From Phyto melanocephala (Eukaryota; Arthropoda; Insecta; Diptera; Rhinophoridae), in the NCBI GenBank assembly GCA_941918925.1, contig OW799237.1, positions 77,201,126-77,265,125 on the forward strand: a stretch of 64,000 nucleotides of DNA, read 5' to 3'. The notes under the pieces were generated by a model that saw only the letters and a program-made list of their open reading frames with translations, made no database searches and was not told where the DNA came from. Of the stretch, positions 1-11,900 are shown piece after piece. The number at the start of each line of letters is the position of its first letter. Positions within the stretch are counted from its first letter, which is position 1. The position numbers were made by a program, and so were the translations under genes.

Positions 1-830
1 TAAAGGACTATTGATACAAGGTAAGACTAAAAATTTGATGGGCGACCAAAAAGGTACTTTTTTGAATTTTTATGGTACTTTTTCTATTTTCAACGTTTGC
101 GAAGCTAGAATTTTAAAATTAGTGGCTATTGATACAAGGTGAGACCGAAAATATTATGGTCGACCAAAAAGGTACTTTTTTGAATTTTTATGGTACTTTT
201 TGCATTTTCTACGTTTATAAAGATAGGATTATACCATCAAGGACTATTGATTCTAGGTGAGACAAAAAATGTTATGGGCGACCAAAAAGGTACTTTTTTG
301 AATTTGTATGGTACTTTTTGTATTTTCAACGTTTGCGAAGGTAGAATCTTGAAATTAGTGACAATTGATACAAGGTGAGGCTAAAAATGTTATGGGTGAC
401 CAAAGAGGTACTTTTTTGAATTTTTATGGTACTTATTGTATTTTTAACGTTTGCGAAGCAAGAATTTCGAAATTAGTGACTATTGATACAAGGTAAGGCT
501 AAATATGTTATGGGCGATCAAAAGGGTAGTTTTATGCATTATAATGGGACTTTTTGAATTTCCTACGTTTAAAAAGTTAAAATTGTGAAATAAAGGATTA
601 TTTATTCAAGTTTAGAATTAAAATGATATTAAAGACACAAAAAAAGCCTTTTCGCATTTTTATTGTACTCTTTGTATTTTTACGTTTGTAAGCATAGATT
701 GTTAAAATTAGTGTTTTTTGATGCAAGGTCTAAGTCCTAATATTATGGACGACCAAAATTACTTTTTCTCTTTTTATATATTTTGTATACATAGAATTCT
801 GAAAAAAGGTAATAATAAACCAAGTGGAAG
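1..830. repeat. 118-bp tandem satellite array, decaying rightwards
   Basis: A unit containing 'ctattgatacaagg', then 'gcgaccaaaaaggtac' and 'caacgtttgcgaag', recurs with its anchor at 8, 126, 244, 362, 480, about 598 and about 715. The spacing is 118 bp, with one interval of 117. Copies 1 to 5 are close to each other; copies 6 and 7 are degenerate and the array fades out by about 830. The left end is cut by the window, so the array may be longer. It has no open frame and no transposon termini. It looks like a local minisatellite or satellite block. Confidence 0.93.
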
Positions 831-2432
831 TTTTATTGGAGGAAAAAATGTTTCTTTTATTATTTTAGGGTAATTTTTGCAAAATATGAATCTTAATTTT
901 TGAAACTCAGTAGCATTGATCTTGCTTTAAGTTAGGAAATATATGCTTGATATATCCTTACTCTACTTTTTATATTTCTAAGTAAATTGAATCAGAGATA
1001 CAAATTTTCATAAATTGAACCAAAAATATTTAATAATTATAAATAGAACTTGAGCATTCAATAAATAGTAAGAACTGCGCTAACGAAGTAGCGGGTTAAA
1101 TGCTAGTTTTTTATATGAGATGTGCAGTAAAAATTCGATTTTTGTACATGTTCGCTACTTGAACACCACCACCATTCTTTCGCCAATAAATATTTCGCTT
1201 CAATTTTATTAGCATTTAAATTTCGATTGAAATATGCAGAGTAAAACAATGCTTCCTGAGAGGATGTTATGTCACTACATAGGCTTAGAGGTAGCGCACA
1301 GTGGAGCAGAATTGACATATTTTGAAAATAACTCAGGCAATTCTTAACGGCTGGTTTAATTGATTCATAGTTTTACATGGGCATAGCAGAGGAATATTTG
1401 AATTTAGCTTTTGTAGGATGACTGAATGTTGCAAAAATATTTATGTTCTGTTCAACTGTGCAGCGCCGTACTGAGTAAGTTCACAAAAAACAATCTGTAA
1501 GACAAAACAGCAGTCAAATCAATAACTGATTTTTAGAGTAAATTTGGATAATATGGCAGAGTTCTTTAAGTGCCAATCTATCCATGATAATTTACCAGAG
1601 TATACTGATCAAAATTGTTCAGAAGTAAGCGTAGCTAACAATCTCGTAAGTTTTGTAGGGCTTTAAGAATGCTCTGTATTTATAAAGTGTAAATTATGAA
1701 ATAACAAAACTGCTCTGCTAAAAAGAAGTATTGTAAACGCCTTTAAATTTTATTTTAAAAAATCGGTGCTTGCAACAACTACAAAATTTGCACCTAGCGT
1801 AGTTTCTATTTTCTAGAACTGTTGTATGTCTATAAAATTTTAATTTTTTTTTTCCTATAACCTGAATTTAAGGTTGTTGTTTTTTACAAATACTTCTTAT
1901 GGCAGCAGGGGCAGAGCTACATTCTGCGGCAAAATTACGGCATTCGAACGTGATCGAAATTTAAAAATTCTTATTGGAATCTCTATACCAAAGGCACAGC
2001 GAGCTCTACCGTTCGAGTAAAATTTCGATTCACCCATGTGTTCCAAAAAAAAAAAATTTGTTACTTTCGGAGAAAAACAATTTTGTTTCTGACTGTTTTT
2101 ATTTTTATTTTATGTCTACAATAAATAACTAGCAATTGCAGTTGCTAAAGTTTTCACTTTGAAGCTTTTAAGGAGTTATTATAATTAAAGAAGCAAAGAA
2201 AAAAGTTGTGTGATATATGCAGGCGTGTTTCTTGCCGCGATGCATATACCTTATGAATTTTATTTTGGTCCAGACAAATTAGAAATGTGTCGCCATATCA
2301 TGTAATGTTTGCATAGTACAATTGAAAAATCATTAATTATTGAATTGTTCTGCAGAAAACTTTCAGTTAAAAAACTCCTCCGGACGAAAGTTTTGATCGG
2401 AATAAATTAGAGAATCCACCTTTTAAATGTTA
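831..2432. other. AT-rich intergenic stretch, no gene seen
   Basis: No coding signal is recognisable. Around 1905-2040 there is a faint inverted-repeat-like patch with 'ttacggcattcgaacgtgat' and 'cgttcgagtaaaatttcgat'. It resembles the better preserved GGGGCCGA MITE at 19633 and is probably its decayed relative. Confidence 0.5.
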
Positions 2433-3578
2433 ACAAGCAAGAGCACTATATTCGGCTGTGCCGAATTTTTCATACCCACCACCAATTTGATGTACTTTTA
2501 TAAAACAGAATTTATTATTTTGTTATTAACAGTAATCGCTATGAAATAATCTCTTTATACTTAAATATGTATCACTTTACTTGTATAACTTCGATATGCT
2601 AGTAAAATGTTTCCGTAAATTTGGTCTTTCAATGAAAATGGGCGTTAAAATTGGAGTGTCAATATAGTTTGTGCTAATAAGTTCAACTTAGATATTTCAT
2701 TAAAGATTCCCTTATTCTTCCAAAAAAATTTTGTCTATAGAGAAATTGTATGAATTTTAGATAAACCGTTTTATGGGAGGTAGGCGTTAAGGTGGGCGTA
2801 ACAGCGTCATTGAATAGAAAGCTATATTTAGCAAATTTCATCATCATACATCTATTTCTGTCGGTTTTATGAGCTTTAAATTTCATACACAGCAGATTAC
2901 GTGAAAAGTGGGCGTTATAGTAGGCGTGTCAAAATAGTTTCTGCCAGTAAGCTCGACTCATATAATTCAATAAAGAGTCCTTTATTCTTCCAAAATATTT
3001 ATTCATAGATAAATTTTATGAATTTGAGATAAAGCATTATATGGGAGGTGGGCGTGTTACATTTATTTTCCGTTAGCACAAAAGCAATGTAATAGTGTTA
3101 GTTATATTACGGTATAAATTTTCGTACATTTTGATCTATAATTCCTTTCCTAATGCATAGATTTAAGCTATTTTCGAAGATAAATATTTTTTTTACTCAG
3201 GAAATATACGTTTGAAATTTCATGGCTCTACGTTAATGCGTTTGGACACAATTGCATTTTATTCGACGTTGGAAGGACATGGTTTTTTTGCATTACGAGC
3301 TATAACTCTCTTCCTAATATTTCGATTTAGCCCATTCATATCAACACCAAACAAACCTTGTGTATAAGAAATATTCTGGCAAAATTTGAGCCCCCTAGCT
3401 TTTTCGGTCCGACCTCTATCGTGCTTTCAACAGACGGACGGACATAGCTAGACCGTCATAAAAAGAAACCCCGATTCAGAAAATATATACTTTATGGGGT
3501 CTAAAATGGAGATTTCGATGTGTTACAAACGGAATGACGAAATAATTATACCCCCACCATGTTTTGGTGACGGTTATA
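2433..3578 (+). mobile_element. Dispersed repeat family A, copy A1
   Basis: The copy starts with 'caagcaagagcactatattc' and the hairpin ATTCGGCTGTGCCGAAT. It runs through segments of the type 'gggaggtgggcgtgtt' and 'gacggacggacatagctaga' and ends in a second hairpin, CCCCCACCAT...GGTGACGG. The same block recurs at 25291-28364, 35925-37186 and 47388-49030. It has no coding capacity. The terminal hairpin and the lack of long inverted repeats suggest a non-autonomous Helitron/Helentron-type element, but that class is inference. A mariner is inserted at its right-hand TA. Confidence 0.8.
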
Positions 3579-4132
3579 AAGGGTCCGCAAAATAACTTCT
3601 TTTTTTTTTTAAATGCTATAAAAAGTGTAGCTTCGGCTGTGTGGCACGTAGCGCCGTGCTGTTGTAACCAAATGTTGCCAATATCCTCCTCTTCAATTTT
3701 TGTGAACAAAAATTCGTTCAACATGGCCCGATAATAATCGCCATTGATTGTAACGGCCACTCCTTGCTTTTCGAAGAAAAATGGCCCAATTATGCCTCTG
3801 GACCAAAATCCGCAACCAAACAGTGACTCGTTTTGGGTATATCGGCTTTTCAATGTATGCGTGCGGGTTTTCTGCGCCCCAAATACGACAATTTTGCATG
3901 TTTACATACCCGCCAAGATCAACATAAGCTTCATCTGAAAAGATGATTTTTTTTTGGCAAAATTGGCCAAAGTAATGTCGCAATATTTTCCAGCGTTGTT
4001 CAAGCGTATACACAACCATATTCGTTCAGCGGAAGGATAAAACTAATTACCTGTCAAATCAGACATAAGCTAAGGTGTTACCATTCACGAAATAAGAACT
4101 AGTTGAAAAAAAACGTTAGATGGCGGACCCTT
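3579..4132 (-). mobile_element. Internally deleted Tc1/mariner element, copy 1
   Basis: Inverted termini read AAGGGTCCGC at the left and GCGGACCCTT at the right, with TA immediately before the left end. The minus strand keeps the middle of a transposase: IFSDEAYVDLGGYVNMQNCR, the Pro-Lys-Arg-Val-Thr-Val-Trp segment and WLQQHGATCHTA. Two frames are needed to read it, so it is frameshifted. The N-terminal DNA-binding domain and the third catalytic Asp region are missing, and the second catalytic Asp (QQDGAT in relatives) reads QQHGAT here. At about 554 bp it is under half the usual length. It matches the copy at 45924-46483. Confidence 0.88.
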
Positions 4133-6543
4133 AAAAAAGATTAAAAATAAAACAAATACAATTAAATTTAGTTTTCATATTTTATTTTATTTGTATGTAA
4201 ATATTGTTTTTTTTTCTTTTTTGTAAACTTAATGTATATAATCGTTTACATGATATTTCTTTTTATTCTTACAATAACAATAAAAACTATTAAAATAGTG
4301 TAATTATTAACAAACTAACCCAACACTTTAATAATGTCCGGATATTCATTAGCGCAACAATAAAACTTATTTTAAGCAGACATTGAGAAAAAAAAGTGGA
4401 TTTGAAATGTGTATGTATGTACATCATCTATAGATGGAAAATATTTCTTAATAAAATATTACAATTTATGGTAGAAGAAATATGATACAATGTACATGAA
4501 TAATATTCGTGTTTGAAATTGCTATCAAAAACAGAAAAGTACTAAGTCGAGTTATTAACAATCTATTGATTGCTTGCAGTTTTTGTTTTTTGTTTTAATT
4601 AATTTTATATGATTAAAATACAAGAAGTATTTATTAAAAACAAACTTATTTTCAATATTTATAAATATTTTCGATAACAAATGTATTTGATAACGCGAAA
4701 ATCCTAAAAAAAAGTATGTTGAATCGTATATTGCCAGTGTCATACTTGTTGTATGCAAACACATGCATACACACAAATACACACAATAATTGAAGCAAAG
4801 CCGCGAATAACATTGTAAAAGACAAATTTTGCAAAACCTGTTTTTTTGTTTTGCAGATTACCGTTAAAATTACTCTCTTACATTTGTTCAAACACCAAAA
4901 CATCAAAATTATGCATTTTATCACCGTCAAAACGCAATTACAATGGGTCCAGTCAGTGGAAGAACGTTGTTAGTTATAAACAAAAGTCTACGAACGGAAT
5001 TGTCAAAAGTGATAAGTGTAACAGGGGTACAAAAGGAAAAGTATTTAAAGAAAGAGATAATCAAACCTTTTAAATACGTTTTTTTGCTCTCCTGAAAAAT
5101 TATTATTTTGTCATTTGCAACGTTATTCGCGGCGATCCTTCAATTGTCTTAACTATTGCGTTTTTTTTTTTTTTCTTTTCTTATTTTAATGAAAGAAAAT
5201 GGAGGTGCAGACTTATAATAAAGAGATGTTGTTTGCTGTTGCAACACATATTCATTACGTATTGGTGCCAAAATAATCTAAAAGTATTGACTGAAAATTT
5301 TCAACGAAACAATAAGTATTCAAATAATTTGTTACAAGTAATGGCACTCATTCTAAAAAAAAAAATGTTCTTGTTTCTCTTTTCAATGCAAAAATAAAAA
5401 ACATGTTTGTAATTAAGACGATGTGATTACAACTAAAAACTTAACAGCTAAATTATATTTAAAAGTTAATTAGATTTAGTTTGTTTTGCAATTATTTTTT
5501 GTTTTTGATTTTTGTTTTTGTATGCAAATTAAAAGTTAAATGGAAACAAATTCTTAATTCTAGATTATCACAGATCGAATATATAAAAAAAAATTAATAA
5601 TAAAAATAATAAAAATATGTTTAATTATAAAATAGTTCTATTTGTTTGTAGAAAGTATTATCTAAACACATGCATGCATACAAATGTACAAAAAATTATT
5701 TTTTTATTTTCTTATCGTAATCATTACTTAATAAGTATGTCTGCTAGAAGTGTGTCTATTGTAAAATAGATAGTTATTTGTGGTCTTAATTAATCAGTTA
5801 ATTATTTAATTAAATATTTTCTTAATAATCGTTTGATTTGTCGTTTGTGTTTTGTTCATTAAAAGTGACCACAGTCTTTCGTGTTTGCATTTTTCTTTCT
5901 TTCTTCTTTTGTTGCATTTGTTGGTAGCATTGGCATTGAAAATTTGGAAATTTTGTAAACATGTGGCAACACCTTTAACCTAAATGCACTAATTATCTTA
6001 AAATATTGTAAAATTATATGCAAATTTTGTTTTCTTTTTTTTAAATTTTTGATTTTTGTTTTTTCGATTGCAATAACAATAAGTACTTTTTTAAAAGTAA
6101 GAAAAATACAATACAAATTAAAAGTAAAAAATATTTCTATCGGCTTATGTGAAATATATAACATTTAACATACATATTGCTTAAACCTAATTAAAACGCT
6201 AATATTATTTAATAAATACATTATGAAATATGTATACCATTTTACATTTACTTACATATTACATATTATGCAGGCACATTTAAGACATTTAGTTTTTTTT
6301 TATTGTTGGTTTTTTATTTTTATCAGCATCGAAATGAGTTAATCGCTCAGTTTCGATTTCATCAGGCGGGACGGGCCGTATTTTTAGGGCCAATTTAAAT
6401 TTATTTTTTAAACTTCAATTTGAAAAGTTATTCTATTTAATGGTAGGCACTTGTTTTGAAACCGTAATCGGGCAAGAATTAGTTTAGTATTTTTACTGGG
6501 GATTTGAGGGCAGTGTTGATGTTATCAGAGCCCAGAATTAATA
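4133..6543. other. Egfr 3' flank including probable 3' UTR
   Basis: This is AT-rich sequence downstream of the Egfr stop, which lies at 6544 on the minus strand. The part next to 6543 should be the Egfr 3' UTR; its length cannot be fixed from sequence. The remainder shows homopolymers and short repeats. Short hydrophobic or lysine-rich open frames here are what AT-rich DNA gives by chance. No second gene is recognisable. Confidence 0.5.
6400..6405 (-). terminator. Possible Egfr polyadenylation signal
   Basis: The minus strand reads AATAAA here, about 140 nt past the Egfr stop codon, and it is among the first canonical hexamers encountered. Another lies near 6300 within a T-rich run. In DNA this AT-rich the hexamer is common, so use as a cleavage signal is only plausible. 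Confidence 0.3.
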
Positions 6544-8986
6544 TCATACCCTTGTTTCGTTGCGGTGCAAGGGTTGCAGTTCTCGTTGTGTATCGTTGTA
6601 GTATTCATGATCGGAGCTGGTGGGCTCTGATGGTGTGACGGGTATGTCAATCATGGCGGGTGCTCCGTTAGGTGGTCTGGTTAGCATTACTGGTATACCG
6701 AGTGTTTGTGTGGGTATGGGAGCCTCTTGGGAGCTTAAATTGGCAGTTGGGTTGAGCAAGTATTCAGGATTGTCGACGCTAGCTGGTACACCGATAAGAT
6801 CCATATATCCTCCCGGCGCTGATGACATGGCATTATTTGTCATTATGTTATTGTTGTTCAATTGCCCTTGCGTCGGCAATTGACAGGTGGGCATAAGATA
6901 GTCGTCTTCATCGACTGGAAGATCTAAACGCAAATCACCTATGCCCACCTCTCGAGCATTTGAGTCGGTTTCATCGCTTTCGTTCGAGGAATTCTTGTTC
7001 ATGGGATCCTTGCAGTAGCGATTCAGTTTGGGAACATCATCGGAGCCGTCATGATTGTGTGGGCCGGGTGCTGATTTGGGTTGCAAATAGTCATCGGCCT
7101 CAACGATTGTCTCGGGTCCCTCAAAGGTGGGTGCCAATTTACGTATAAGATCTTTTTCATCTTGACTGGTATACGATGGTAGTCTGGTGAACTTATCTCC
7201 GGGTATGGCTAAGTAACGGCCTGGATCACGGGCAAATTCGGCAAATACATTCACCAGCTGTTTGAATGAAGGTCTCATTTCAGCATCCAAATGCCAGCAT
7301 GATAACAGTGTGCAATAAATGTCTAAGGAACATATTTCGGGCTGTTCTAGTTTCAGGCCCACTTCTATGAGATCGGGTATGTCTTTGGCTGGTATGTTTT
7401 CATGAGGTCTTTGGCCAAATGTCAGCAGTTCCCAGATGGTAACACCAAATGCCCACACATCGGATTTGCTGGTGAAAATGCGATGACGTATGCATTCCAA
7501 TGCCAGCCATTTTATGGGCATTTTACCACCAGCTGCTTTATACTCATTGGAATCATTATTTAGAAGTTTTGCCAAACCGAAATCGGTGATTTTAACGCAC
7601 GAAGGAGTTTGTACCAACACGTTTCTGGCAGCCAAATCGCGATGAACTAATCGCTTTTCTTCCAAATACGACATGCCTTTGGCAATTTGGGTCGACCAGT
7701 TAAGTAAGGCCTTTGAACCAATTTTATCTCTATTGTTGCGCACGTAATCCAGAAGACAACCTAAAGGCATCAGTTGGGTTATTAGCATCATTTGCGATGT
7801 CATGCATACTGCTAGGAGTTTCAGGAGATTTGGATGCTCGACTGAAGCCATAATGTAAGCTTCTCGTAAGAATTCTTCACTTGATTCAGCTCCCGATGAT
7901 TTTAAAAGCTCTTTGATTGCTACTGGAATTTTCACATTCTCGCCTTCGGGAACCCAAACTCCCTTGTAGACACGACCAAACGCCCCCATACCCAAAACTC
8001 CACCTTTTCGCAACTCAGCCTCTTTAACGATGCGTAATTTAGACAAATTCGCTCCTATATTCGTCGGTCTAAGTGGTTCGGAATCCTCACAACCGGACAG
8101 AACCATCGTCATCTTGACAGCTTCCTTTTTGGCCTTGGCCTTTTGACGACACACATACGTGACTACGCTCAATATGCCCAAAACTAACACCAAAGTAACC
8201 AGCGCTATAATCAGAAATATGTAGTTGTCAACAGCTGCCACCAATTTGGTTCCTCTCATGGGTACAGCCGAACAATATGTGCCCAAGTGAGATGCTTGAT
8301 AGATAACGTGCGAATATTCTGTTGGACATTTTGAGGTGCAATTGAAAATGGTTGAATTGTCATACGGATCTCCATCTCCGAAAAGTTTAAAACTACGACA
8401 TGCCAGGCAATCATCTGAACCTGGACCAATACAACCTTTGCACTCTTGATTGCACATGAAGCACTCACGATTGCCTTCATCGGCATAATGATCCGAAGGG
8501 CATTCATCTTCGCATTGTTCTCCTCTCTTGTAGCCGGCACATTTTTGACAAACCTGTTCGTGAAATCCATAACCTGTACACAGCTCACAGCGAGGATGAC
8601 ACTTTCTGCAGATAGCTTTTCCAGCCAGTGGCTTCATTTGTCCCTGTTCCCTTGGATTAACATATTCCCAATAGTAACCATCGGGACACTTGTCGTTCTT
8701 ATGCAGACATCTCTCTATATTTCCATCCAAACTTATAATGGCCAAAGGACAAGTCTTACAGCCACCTGGACCTATGGTGTCATTGGGTCCAGTACAGCCT
8801 TCACAGGTTGGGTGGCAGGTGCGGCATGTACCGTAATCGGAATATTTGTTATCTGGACACACTGTAACGCAACGATTTTCATCACGTACATGTACACATT
8901 CATCACAATGCTCCGCATCAGGGCCCGAACAAGTGCGACATTCTGGATGGCACTGTTTGCAGGTTTTTGCATTAAATTGATACGCA
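6544..8986 (-). CDS. Egfr: Egfr exon 5: distal cysteine-rich region, membrane helix, kinase and C-tail
   Basis: The acceptor is 'tttctttctag' just above 8986, and the first base completes a split Asn codon. Residues 615-1427 begin with repeated Cys-rich modules. A hydrophobic helix of about 24 residues follows, starting near 869 (codon at 8223), then a basic stop-transfer CRQKAKAKK. The kinase shows the glycine loop [16 protein letters not shown] with catalytic Lys 972, HRDLAARN with Asp 1064, DFGLAK with Asp 1082, and [12 protein letters not shown]. The C-tail has tyrosines in [28 protein letters not shown] (NPXY, PTB type) and EYYNDT (YxN, Drk SH2 type). The stop codon is at 6544-6546. The frame is uninterrupted and all key kinase residues are present. 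Confidence 0.97.
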
Positions 8987-11900
8987 CTAGAAAGAAATAG
9001 AATTGTTTTATTTCGTAAATATTTCATTGCAATATTTCAACATTCTTTTAGAAGACTTGACTTACTTGGTAATATTACGACAATCCTCAATACAAGTGCC
9101 GTTGTATTCAAAGTTTTTACATTCCAAACATTGATCAATACCAGAACCCCAACAGCCAGACTGGTCGCATTCGTTCGAACAAACCAGACCTTCTTTTTCT
9201 ATGAGAATAAAATTTAATTTAATTAGGATTTCATTGTAATTTCTTTTTTTGTATTTCATAATGATAAGATAACTTACTGCAATCCTCCTTGTTACGATTC
9301 CTTTCGACCACAAAACCATGTTCACCCGATTTCTGCAGCTTTGTCCAATTGATTTCGTTGACGTAGCATATTTTGTCGTTGTGTTGTATGACAACCGAAC
9401 CAGCATTGATACGCCTTAAAGACTTTAGTTCCAAACTTTGCAACGACGTCTTGACAATGGATAAGGAAGCAAAGTAGCTCTCCATCAACTGGCGACCGTG
9501 TATCACTTCCAAGTTGCGGAAATAAGAGAGATTTTTAAAGTCTGGATGGGCTCCTTCAATGTCCAAATAACCGGTAATTTCTTTTACGGTCGAAAATACT
9601 TCTAAAGCATCTGGGTGCATTGCACTGTAGCGTGGTCCCAGAGAATAGTTTTTATAAATATCTTGAAAGCCAGAGAAAGTCTGATCCAAAATTCGTAATG
9701 AACCCTCGATAACAGTGCAGCCCCTATAGGACTCTATGTTACCTGCATGCAAAATTGCTAGGCCAGGACATGATTTGGGGCAGGGTCCATTACACGGTAT
9801 ACATTCACCATCTTTGGCCATCTTGAAGGCGGGACAACTTCTTACACAAGCTCCACTATCTTTTAACAAGTGTTCGGGACATTCTTTGACACAAGTGGCG
9901 CCGTACGCATATTTTCCCTCCGGATTAGACTCCCACAAATAATTCGTAGGATTATATTTCTGCATGGGCGGACATTCTTCCTTGCACACGCCATCATCAT
10001 AGAAATTCTTACACGCTATACATTCTTTCTGCGTTGGACCTGTGCAACCGCCAGCACAAAATAGGTGACAACATTCTCTAGGCCGCGGACCAAAACATCT
10101 ATCTTGTGCACACTGGGGTGAGCAATTGATCTTGCTAAACTTTTGACAGTTATTCGGACCTTCTCCCCAACAGCCCTTCTCACAAGACTCATGACACTTG
10201 GGACACTCCCTTTCGGGCAAGGTAAAGTTGTAGATGTAATTGTAGTGATACTTGTCGGTGGGACCAGACATTATTTCATTCCAGTCGATACTCCTTATAT
10301 GACACAAGTTGAAATTGTTGAAAAAACCCACTGATCCCTGAAGGATATCCCGTAAAGCGGGCATTTCCAAGGAAAACATTTTCGAATAGGTAATGAAAAA
10401 TGCAAATTGCTCATCCTGAACATTCAGATTAAACAACGTACGACCGCGTATAATTTGAAGTCTGCAATTAAAAATTATTATTAGACTTCGGCAATCTGTG
10501 ATGCCTTAAAACTGGACTCACCTTGGAAATACGACTTTGCGTATGTCAACATGACTGATCAATATATAACCGGTAACTTCTCGAATGTTCTCCAAAAAAC
10601 TCAAATCCGAATTCGGATCTTGTAACCACGTCAACTCCAAATTGCCATCGACGTAGGTGCAGTTGTTGTAGCGATCACGCAAATTTCGATAATGATGTTC
10701 TCGATTTGAGGGCACTGACAGACGCGACTTCGTACCAATACAAACTGCAATTAGAAACAAAAAAACAATAAAAATTTAATAATTTTTTTCATGCTAAAAA
10801 CTTATATAACTACAAATACAAAACAATTTAACAAACTACAATGACCTTAGAAGGCAGTTCAAAAGGTTTAATTTTGTTTATTTTTTTCTTTGTTTTTAAC
10901 AATCGAACTTTATTTGGTCAGAACTTTTGTCGTAGAAATGAATACGAGTATAGTACAAAAAAAGAAAAAAAAAGAGAAGTAGATAAAAGAAAGAGAATGT
11001 TTTTTTTTTGTTGCGATTAGCTCTGTGAGAGTTTTAACGTCTTAAGAGCAAAAGCAAATATTTTCTAAGAATTTATAAATTTCTCTGAAATTAGTTTCAT
11101 CTTTGACAACATTTGTTTTTGCTGTTTTTATTTCACTCATTAAAGGTAAGTAAGCTTAAGAGAGCTTTTCACACACATACTGCAGTGCAAACAACACTAC
11201 AAAAAGCACATACAAATATTTAAGGTGCAGCTTATTCTTTGTAATTTTATTTGCTTTTTTTTCTTTCTATTTTTTTTATAATAATTCTTGAACCAATACA
11301 TCTACACAATTTTCCAGTTGAAGAGTCATTTTATTGCAATATTTTGTTAATGCATTAAAAAGCAACCGGGATAAATATTAAGATTAAATAATTAGATTCG
11401 AATAAGATAATAAGAAACGTTTATTTAAAAAAATGTTTTATTCAAGGCGAAATCATACAGGTCATGTTATCAGCAGATAGCGAATGCTACTGTCGAACTT
11501 CATTTAAACATAGTAAAATCTATCTATATATATAAAAGTGAAACTCTGTCTGTCTGTCTGTGTGTGTGTGTGTTAGCAATAGACTCTGAAACCATAAAGC
11601 CGATCAGACTCAAACTTTGGCAAGTTGTTGCACACTTACCAGGGAGTGCTTATTGGTGGTAAAAAGTGGGCGGGGCTACGCCCATCAAAAATAATTTATT
11701 GTTTTTAGCTACTTGCACTTGGCCGATTTTTCTAAAACTTTGCTCACATATTGAACTCTCATGATTATACAATTTTGTGATTAGAAAAGTGGGCAGTGCC
11801 ACGCCCATAAAAAATAAGTTATTATTTTTAGCTACTTGCACTACATCGATTTTTCTGATACTTTTCACACATATTTAGCTGTCATGACTATACAATTGCG

